NCBI GenBank assembly: GCA_902572515.1
Contig: CACGGJ010000013.1
Coordinates: 1 to 33,418 of the forward strand
DNA from: an uncultured Pelagibacteraceae bacterium
GTDB lineage: Bacteria; Pseudomonadota; Alphaproteobacteria; Pelagibacterales; Pelagibacteraceae
Direction of reading: 5' to 3'
DNA: 33,418 nt
Shown one piece after another: positions 28,601 through 33,418 of this stretch; within the stretch, counting starts at the first letter, position 1; each line of letters begins with the position of its first letter. Position numbers and translations under genes: made by a program. A model generated the notes under the pieces. That model was given only the letters and a program-made list of their open reading frames with translations, searched no databases and was not told the DNA's origin.

Positions 28601-29014
28601 TCATATGCTGTTTTAAAATTAACTGATTTATCAAGTGTATTTGAACTATTTATTTTTTCAGATGTATTAGAATTAAATAGAGAAATTTTGAAGGAGGGTA
28701 ACTCCCTCATTTTAACATTATTTAAAAATGTTTCTAATGATGAAAATCGACTTACTAGAATCAATGTTCAAAAAATAGCTTCACTTAAAGATTTATTTAA
28801 TAGTCCTATAAACGAGGCTTCATTTGAGATAAATTCTGAAAAACAGATTGAAACAATATCTAAAATTTTGAATGATGAAGGTAAAACTCTTGTAAATATT
28901 AATCTAGTTACAAAAGATAATATTCTTAAATTTAGATTAAAAAATAAACGAAAATTAGACAGAAAAGCTCTAAATCTATTAAGAAATCAAGAAATACAAG
29001 CAATAATTAACTAA
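25598..29014 (+). CDS. dnaE: DNA polymerase III alpha subunit
   Basis: Replicative polymerase of the DnaE1 type, 1138 residues (E. coli 1160). The N-terminal PHP domain starts FNHLKIHTQYSICEGAAR. The family C palm has GPGRGSGAGSLVAW, then MPDFDIDFCEDKRDKV near residue 405 (two catalytic Asp) and KFDFLGLKTL near 560 (third Asp). Next come ALYRPGPM, GVIIYQEQVMQIA, LRRAMGKKK and FNKSHAAAYA. The thumb/HhH region is around 820-880 (LQLEGLVKAGAFD) and the OB fold around 985-1060. Follows lolD with an 8-base overlap, a common alphaproteobacterial arrangement. Confidence 0.97.
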   Translation: MSESVLQNFNHLKIHTQYSICEGAARIDDLQEYSKKNKIKSLGLCDTSNLCGALEFSEKISKSGTQPIIGTQINFKIGETIGLLPLFALNEAGYKNIIELSSLSYLENDELSDPHVDFELLLSNSKGVAVFSGTVFGLFGKLFDKGKLSEIDKLYNKIKNAFDDRFYLEIQRHNDQNEIGFEKFNLKKSLDLEIPIIATNEVFYLDKEMHEAHDALICIGNKTYVNEKNRLRFTDQHYLKTNSEMSELFVDLPEALENNYNFPLRCTYRPLFSNPILPNISSDKDGNADEILKKDSIEGLKVKFNKIFNLSDEDLENNNSYKEYKNRLNHELSIIVEMKYSSYFLIVADYIKWAKNNDIPVGPGRGSGAGSLVAWCLSITDVDPIKFNLIFERFLNPDRISMPDFDIDFCEDKRDKVFEYLTTKYKDSVAHIITFGKLKARMVIRDVGRVLGLAYGFVDSISKMIPFDPSRPQNLTQCIAGEPRLQKLINDDPRVKKLTDLSLKLEGLNRNVATHAAGVVIADKKLTEVVPLYKDITADLLLPSTQFDMYSAENAGLVKFDFLGLKTLTVINNTQKLVRKKIKDFDIEKISYEDQEVFDLMSTGKTVGLFQIESAGMREALIQMKPNHIEDIIALVALYRPGPMSNIPTYNDCKHGKQKPDYLHPLLEDILKPTYGVIIYQEQVMQIAQKLSGFTAGQADLLRRAMGKKKRAELEKQKQVFIAGAVKNGIAKDIAAGIFLKIEPFAEYGFNKSHAAAYAIISYQTAFLKTYYPKEFIAASMTMDISNQNKLSEFYEELKRLNVEVVRPDINECFEDFRTIDSKFYYALGGIKAVGFEAISNIVEERILNGKFESIHDFINRVNPKDINKLQLEGLVKAGAFDKLNINRQALFDSIPALIAKNKNIFENKSANQIDLFLDDENNQDDILTKSEDWKFEERLSKEFESVGFFISDHPLNQFKEIFDDYKITDYSNFVSNESLKDSNIAATLLKVQERKTAKGTSYAVLKLTDLSSVFELFIFSDVLELNREILKEGNSLILTLFKNVSNDENRLTRINVQKIASLKDLFNSPINEASFEINSEKQIETISKILNDEGKTLVNINLVTKDNILKFRLKNKRKLDRKALNLLRNQEIQAIIN

Positions 29015-29067
29015 ATAATCGCTTGTTAAATATAGTAAATATTTGTAAATAATCTCTAAATTAAATT

Positions 29068-29144
29068 AACACGCACACAGTTGTTGGTTTTATACCTCCG
29101 GTCCTTAATTGGAAATTACTGTGGTGGCTTAACCGGGAATAAAT
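29068..29144 (+). ncRNA. Structured 5' leader of rpsB-tsf
   Basis: The 130 bases between dnaE and rpsB form the largest gap in the window, and their second half is far richer in G+C than the surroundings. CACAG (29076-29080) can pair with CTGTG (29119-29123), and CCGGT (29098-29102) with ACCGG (29132-29136); the two pairings cross, giving a possible pseudoknot. The second pairing would bury the GGGA that lies 6 bases before the ATG, suggesting autogenous control by ribosomal protein S2. From memory, an rpsB leader motif has been described by comparative genomics in Pelagibacter and other alphaproteobacteria; identity with it was not verified. Confidence 0.6.
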
Positions 29145-29963
29145 ATGAAAATACCTAACGTAACAATACAACAATTATTAGAAGCAGGCGTTCATCTTGG
29201 GCATAAAACTTTAAGATGGAATCCAAAAATGAAAAAGTATATTTTTGGAAAAAGAGATTCAATTCATATCATAGACTTAACGCAAACTTTGGAATTAACT
29301 AAAGTAGCTTTAGAAAAAGTTTATGAAACCATTGCAAATAATGGAAAAATTTTGTTTGTATCTACTAAAAAACAAGCATCAGAAGCTATTGCTGAAACTG
29401 CTAAAGAAACAGATCAATATTTTGTAAATTACAGGTGGTTAGGAGGAATGTTAACAAACTGGGGAACAATTTCAAATTCAATTAAAAAATTAAAAAAACT
29501 GGAAACTGATTTGGCATCGGAAAATAGAGGTTTTACTAAAAAAGAACTTTTAAAAATGAGTGTTAAAAAAGACAAACTTCAAAGATCATTGGGTGGTATA
29601 GCTGAAATGAAAAAAGTTCCTGATTTAGTGTTTGTTATTGATACAAATTATGAGTCTCTAGCTATCGCCGAATCCGCTAAATTAGGAATACCAATTATTG
29701 CTATTTTAGATAGTAACTCTAATCCAGATAATATTGATTATCCAATTCCAGGCAACGACGATGCAAGAAGAGCTATTGATCTTTATTGTAATTTAATAAA
29801 AGAAACCATTAATAGTGCTAAAAATTCTTCACCAGTTATAGAGTCAAAAAAAGATAATGCTAAGGACTCTAAAATCGAAGATAAAAAAAAAACTATTCAA
29901 GAATTAGATAGAGAAAAATTAGAAAAAAAATTTTCTAAAGAAGATAAGGAGAAATTAAATTAA
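29145..29963 (+). CDS. rpsB: Ribosomal protein S2
   Basis: Small-subunit protein, 272 residues. Core signature: [98 protein letters not shown] in consecutive blocks. Beyond the core (about residue 228) is a lysine- and acid-rich low-complexity tail, longer than in E. coli (241 residues). The start is fixed by the conserved beginning, and a weak GGGA lies upstream. First gene of rpsB-tsf-frr-uppS-cdsA-dxr. Confidence 0.97.
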   Translation: MKIPNVTIQQLLEAGVHLGHKTLRWNPKMKKYIFGKRDSIHIIDLTQTLELTKVALEKVYETIANNGKILFVSTKKQASEAIAETAKETDQYFVNYRWLGGMLTNWGTISNSIKKLKKLETDLASENRGFTKKELLKMSVKKDKLQRSLGGIAEMKKVPDLVFVIDTNYESLAIAESAKLGIPIIAILDSNSNPDNIDYPIPGNDDARRAIDLYCNLIKETINSAKNSSPVIESKKDNAKDSKIEDKKKTIQELDREKLEKKFSKEDKEKLN

Positions 29964-30814
29964 TGAGCAATATAGAAAAAGTTAAAAAACTTAGAGAAGC
30001 AACTGGTGCTGGTTTTAAAGATTGTAACTTAGCTATTAAGGAGTCAAATGGAGATTTAGACAAGGCAATTGAAATCTTAAGAGTGAAAGGAATTTCAAAA
30101 GCATCAAAAAAAATGTCTAGAGATGCAAAAGAGGGAGTTGTCGTAGTTAGCGGAGACGAAACGAAAACCTCAGTGATAGAAGTAAATTGTGAAACAGATT
30201 TTGTTGCTAAAAACGATGATTTTATTAATTTTGTTAAAGAATTAAGTGAATTAAATAACGAAAATAATTCAAATATTGAAGAATTAAAAGTGGCAAAAAT
30301 GAAAAATGGTCAAAGTGTTGATGACAATCTAGTTGCTTTGATCGCAAAAATTGGTGAAAAAATTACAATTGGTAAAGCTAAAACTATTCAAAACTCAGAT
30401 TGTTTAAATAGTCATTATCTTCATACAGTTGTCAAAGACAATGTAGCAAAACTAGCAGTTATGGTTTCACTAGATACAAAGGATAATTCAGATACAGTCA
30501 AAACATTTAGCAAACAATTATCAATGCACATTGCTGCATCTAATCCATTAGCTTTGGAATCCACCTCTATAGAACAATCAATAATAGATAAAGAGCAAGA
30601 ATTAGTAACTGAAGAACTTAAAAATTCAGGAAAACCAGATGATATTGCAAAAAAAATAAGCTTAGGTAAGATGAATAAATTTAAAGAGGAAAATGCTCTT
30701 TTAACACAAGCTTGGGTTATGGAACCAAAGAAAAAAGTACAAGATGTATTAAAAGAATTATCTATAGCTGATTTAAAAATTAAAGAGTTTTATAGAATAA
30801 AGATTGGAGAATAA
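29963..30814 (+). CDS. tsf: Elongation factor Ts
   Basis: Guanine nucleotide exchange factor for EF-Tu, 283 residues. The N-terminal UBA-like domain has [17 protein letters not shown] and [12 protein letters not shown]; the core has [15 protein letters not shown] and [11 protein letters not shown]; the C-terminus includes [15 protein letters not shown] overlaps the rpsB stop by one base (TAATG), with GGAG about 12 bases before it. The next gene, frr, starts directly after its TAA; pyrH, which usually follows tsf in alphaproteobacteria, is absent. Confidence 0.97.
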   Translation: MSNIEKVKKLREATGAGFKDCNLAIKESNGDLDKAIEILRVKGISKASKKMSRDAKEGVVVVSGDETKTSVIEVNCETDFVAKNDDFINFVKELSELNNENNSNIEELKVAKMKNGQSVDDNLVALIAKIGEKITIGKAKTIQNSDCLNSHYLHTVVKDNVAKLAVMVSLDTKDNSDTVKTFSKQLSMHIAASNPLALESTSIEQSIIDKEQELVTEELKNSGKPDDIAKKISLGKMNKFKEENALLTQAWVMEPKKKVQDVLKELSIADLKIKEFYRIKIGE

Positions 30815-31366
30815 ATGTTTGATGAGAAATCTTACAGCCTTAAAATGGATAAAGCCATTGAGGTATTCTCAAAAGAACTTTCATCTTTAAGAACTGGAAG
30901 AGCAAATGCATCAATGTTAGATCTGATTAAGGTTGATGTATATGGTCAGCAAATGCCAATCAATCAGGTAGGAAGTATAACAACTCCCGAACCAAGAATA
31001 ATTAATATTCAAATTTGGGATGCAAATAATGTTCCACTTGTTGATGCAGCTATCAAAAAATCAGATTTAGGGTTAAATCCACAAATCGACGGACAGTTAG
31101 TAAGATTACCTATACCTGAGCTTAATGAAGAAAGAAGAACAGAACTTAAAAAATTAATAAAATCAATTGGTGAAAAATGTAAAGTTTCAATAAGAAATAT
31201 TCGAAGAGAAGCCAATGAAGATTTGAAAAAACTTCTTAAATCAAAAGAAATAGGAGAAGACGAAGAAAAAACTCATGAAAAAAAAGTTCAAACTATCACA
31301 GACGAACATATAAAATCTGTAGATGACAAAGTTTCTTCTAAAGAAAAAGAAATAATGACAATATGA
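30815..31366 (+). CDS. frr: Ribosome recycling factor
   Basis: Splits post-termination ribosomes with EF-G. 183 residues, usual length. Conserved: MDKAIEVFSKELSSLRTGRA near the start, YGQQMPINQVGSI, the central loop GLNPQIDGQLVRLPIPELNEERR in consecutive blocks, and IRNIRREANEDLK in the helical bundle. ATG follows the tsf stop with no gap, and GGAG eight bases upstream is a good ribosome binding site. Its stop overlaps the uppS ATG (ATGA). Confidence 0.96.
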   Translation: MFDEKSYSLKMDKAIEVFSKELSSLRTGRANASMLDLIKVDVYGQQMPINQVGSITTPEPRIINIQIWDANNVPLVDAAIKKSDLGLNPQIDGQLVRLPIPELNEERRTELKKLIKSIGEKCKVSIRNIRREANEDLKKLLKSKEIGEDEEKTHEKKVQTITDEHIKSVDDKVSSKEKEIMTI

Positions 31367-32037
31367 ACCCTGTAAAACATGTAGCCATTATTATGGATGG
31401 TAATGGTAGATGGGGTTTAAAATATAAAAATTCAAGAAATGCCGGCCATAAAGAAGGGTTAAATACAGTAGAAAAAATAATTAAAGAAACAATTAAAAAC
31501 AAAATAAAATTTTTAACACTATTTGCATTTTCAACAGAAAATTGGAAAAGACCAAAAAAAGAAATAAATTATCTTTTTAACCTTCTTGAAAATTTTTTAG
31601 AAAATAGAATCTCAGATTTAAACAAGCAAAATATAAAATTGAAAATAATTGGTTTAAAGAATTTTTCGACAAATTTTAATCGACTACTTTCAAAATCTGA
31701 AAAAAAAACATCTAAAAATAGTAAATTACAAATTAATTTAGCAATAAATTATGGTTCAAAGTATGAGATAATAAACGCTTTTAAAAATTTGCAAAAAAAA
31801 AAAGAAACAATAAATGAGAAAAGTTTTGAAAAATATTTACTGACAAAAAACATACCAGACCCAGATATATTAATTAGAACTGGTGGAACGACAAGATTGA
31901 GTAATTTTTTATTATGGCAATTAGCTTATACGGAAATTTTTTTTGAAAGGAAACTATGGCCGGAATTTAACAATAATGATTATAGTAGAATAATTAAAAA
32001 GTTTAAAAAAATAAAAAGAAATTTCGGGAGTATTTGA
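31363..32037 (+). CDS. uppS: Undecaprenyl diphosphate synthase (cis-prenyltransferase)
   Basis: Adds isoprene units to farnesyl diphosphate to make the C55 carrier for peptidoglycan and LPS. 224 residues. Conserved: [13 protein letters not shown] (catalytic Asp), [30 protein letters not shown], and the C-terminal [20 protein letters not shown] followed by LWPEF. In that last block the usual GGE-H or GGE-Q is GG-T-T, so the positions matching E. coli Glu198 and His199 are both Thr, while the metal-binding Glu213 equivalent (AYTE) is kept. Sits between frr and cdsA as usual. Confidence 0.94.
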   Translation: MNPVKHVAIIMDGNGRWGLKYKNSRNAGHKEGLNTVEKIIKETIKNKIKFLTLFAFSTENWKRPKKEINYLFNLLENFLENRISDLNKQNIKLKIIGLKNFSTNFNRLLSKSEKKTSKNSKLQINLAINYGSKYEIINAFKNLQKKKETINEKSFEKYLLTKNIPDPDILIRTGGTTRLSNFLLWQLAYTEIFFERKLWPEFNNNDYSRIIKKFKKIKRNFGSI

Positions 32038-32702
32038 TGAATAACGAACTCACTAAAAGAGTAATTAGTTCAATTTTGTTATTGATATTATCTCTCTTTT
32101 TTATTTTTCAAGAATCAATACTGTTTATATTTTTTTTAGTTATTTTATTTTTAATAACTATATTTGAGTGGGTAAAATTATCTAAAAATAACCTTATATT
32201 ACTGTTATTGGGTTTTATTTTTTTATTAATATCTTTTTATTCAACTTTTCTACTAAGAAAAGATTATGGAATAAATATTCTTATCTTTATTTTGTTGATT
32301 TGTGCATCGACAGATATTGGTGGCTATCTTTTTGGTAAAATTTTAAAAGGACCAAAATTAACTAAAATTAGTCCAAACAAAACAATTTCCGGAACATTTG
32401 GAAGTTTTATTTTACCTTTAATTACTGGGCTAATATATAATTATTATTCAGAATTAAATTTGAATACTATTTTTGAAACCAGTACATTTGATTTATATAT
32501 AAAATTTAAAATTGAATTAATTTTAGTAGTTTTGGTAGTTTCATTAACAAGTCAAATTGGAGATTTAGTAATTTCTTATTTTAAACGTCTATCTAATTTA
32601 AAAGATACAGGCAAACTGTTACCTGGTCATGGTGGTTTATTAGATAGAATAGATGGTTTAATATTTGTTTTACCAATTTTTTTAATTTTTATTTTAAAAT
32701 GA
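32037..32702 (+). CDS. cdsA: Phosphatidate cytidylyltransferase
   Basis: Inner-membrane enzyme making CDP-diacylglycerol from phosphatidate and CTP, upstream of PgpA in phosphatidylglycerol synthesis. 221 residues from ATG, shorter than E. coli CdsA (285) but with several membrane spans and an intact signature near the C-terminus: [20 protein letters not shown] then GLLDRIDGL. The ATG was preferred over the TTG one codon earlier because GGGAG ends 6 bases before it. TGATG overlap with uppS; the stop overlaps the dxr ATG. Confidence 0.94.
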   Translation: MNNELTKRVISSILLLILSLFFIFQESILFIFFLVILFLITIFEWVKLSKNNLILLLLGFIFLLISFYSTFLLRKDYGINILIFILLICASTDIGGYLFGKILKGPKLTKISPNKTISGTFGSFILPLITGLIYNYYSELNLNTIFETSTFDLYIKFKIELILVVLVVSLTSQIGDLVISYFKRLSNLKDTGKLLPGHGGLLDRIDGLIFVLPIFLIFILK

Positions 32703-33418
32703 AAAAAAAAATTATCATTCTAGGATCAACTGGATCTGTTGGATCAAAAACATTTGAAATTTTTAAAAAAGATAAAAAAAATTTTAAGGTTATCCTTCTA
32801 TCAACGTATTCGAATGTTAACAAAATAATTAAGCAAGCTCAAATATTAAATGTTAAAAATATTATAATTAACGATAATGATGCTTATGTTAGGGCAAAAA
32901 AAAAATATAAAAATAGTAAAATTAAATTATTTAATGAGTTTAATGTTATCAACAAACTTTACAAATCAAAAGAAATTCATTATGCCATGGTATCTGTTTC
33001 AGGTTTGGCTGGTCTTAAGCCCACAATGCTTTTAGCTAAATACACAAAAAATTTGGCGATAGTAAATAAGGAATCTCTCATTTGTGGTTGGGATCTAATT
33101 AAAAAAAATTTAATTAAAAATAATACTAATTTTGTACCGATTGACTCAGAACATTATTCAATTTACAGTTTAATGAAGGGTCATAGTTATACAGATATTA
33201 AAAAAGTTTATATTACAGCATCTGGAGGGCCTTTTTTAAATTATTCTAAAAAAAAATTCAAAACAATTAAACCAAAAAATGCTTTAAAGCATCCTAATTG
33301 GAAAATGGGTAAAAAAATTACAATAGACTCCTCAACTTTAATGAACAAAGTATTTGAAGTAATTGAAGCAAAAAATTTATTTAATTTATCGTATAAAAAA
33401 ATATCGGTTTTAACTCAT
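32699..33418 (+). CDS. dxr: 1-deoxy-D-xylulose 5-phosphate reductoisomerase, partial (cut by the window edge)
   Basis: Second MEP-pathway enzyme, making MEP from DXP with NADPH. The first 240 codons are visible of about 385-390. NADPH-binding [16 protein letters not shown] at the start, [19 protein letters not shown], the metal-site block [13 protein letters not shown] (Asp and Glu kept; the Asn usual after SEH is Tyr), [29 protein letters not shown] in consecutive blocks, and [13 protein letters not shown] overlaps the cdsA stop (ATGA). Its product is the substrate of IspDF, encoded on the left side of the window. Confidence 0.95.
   Translation, partial: MKKKIIILGSTGSVGSKTFEIFKKDKKNFKVILLSTYSNVNKIIKQAQILNVKNIIINDNDAYVRAKKKYKNSKIKLFNEFNVINKLYKSKEIHYAMVSVSGLAGLKPTMLLAKYTKNLAIVNKESLICGWDLIKKNLIKNNTNFVPIDSEHYSIYSLMKGHSYTDIKKVYITASGGPFLNYSKKKFKTIKPKNALKHPNWKMGKKITIDSSTLMNKVFEVIEAKNLFNLSYKKISVLTH

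Noticed and set aside
29023-29051. TTGTTA-N17-TAAATA as the rpsB promoter
   Set aside because: The -10 matches only 3 of 6 positions; several equally poor candidates exist nearby.
1-33418. tRNA/rRNA genes, CRISPR arrays, insertion sequences, prophage or defence genes
   Set aside because: Nearly all bases are accounted for by housekeeping genes and the gaps are too short; no repeats, transposase or RNA gene signatures were seen by reading.

Overview
The window is a gene-dense, very AT-rich stretch (roughly 30% G+C by eye) of an alphaproteobacterial chromosome, most probably a SAR11-clade (Pelagibacterales) genome. Reasons: extreme A/T codon choice and lysine/asparagine/isoleucine-rich proteins, genes that abut or overlap by 1-11 bases, almost no intergenic DNA, a fused IspD-IspF enzyme, an alphaproteobacterial type of LexA operator, and alphaproteobacterial gene order (ntrY-ntrX-trkA; tpiA/secG/pyrG/kdsA/eno/ftsB/lipA/ratA; ppiD-trpEGDC-lexA-gltX; rpsB-tsf-frr-uppS-cdsA-dxr). 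The species assignment is inference; no rRNA is present.

Layout from left to right: (1) minus strand, ntrY-ntrX-trkA (two-component nitrogen/envelope regulation and a K+ uptake regulator, cut by the left edge). (2) plus strand, ispDF-pgpA-pncC (isoprenoid precursors, phosphatidylglycerol, pyridine nucleotide salvage). (3) minus strand, tpiA-secG-pyrG-kdsA-eno-ftsB-lipA-ratA (glycolysis, secretion, CTP, Kdo, division, lipoate, ubiquinone). (4) plus strand, ppiD-trpE-trpG-trpD-trpC-lexA-gltX (envelope folding, tryptophan synthesis, SOS control, glutamyl-tRNA). (5) minus strand, a fabZ remnant-lpxD-lpxA-lpxI-lpxB (lipid A). (6) plus strand, a 5'-truncated lolC-lolD-dnaE-[structured leader]-rpsB-tsf-frr-uppS-cdsA-dxr (lipoprotein export, replication, translation, undecaprenyl and phospholipid synthesis, MEP pathway; dxr is cut by the right edge).

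Blocks 5 and 6 together hold most of the outer-membrane and isoprenoid supply chain: Dxr and IspDF feed isoprenoids to UppS, CdsA feeds PgpA, and LpxD/A/I/B with KdsA build lipid A-Kdo.

No mobile element, CRISPR array, tRNA or rRNA was seen, and I found no convincing undescribed system. The places that most deserve attention are: a head-to-head junction near 23,925 where a broken fabZ meets a broken lolC (chimera or real inversion/deletion); an in-frame TAA inside lpxI; a four-half-site LexA operator reaching to within 2 bases of the lexA start; a palindrome carrying both stop codons of convergent gltX and lpxB; and a structured, possibly pseudoknotted leader in front of rpsB.
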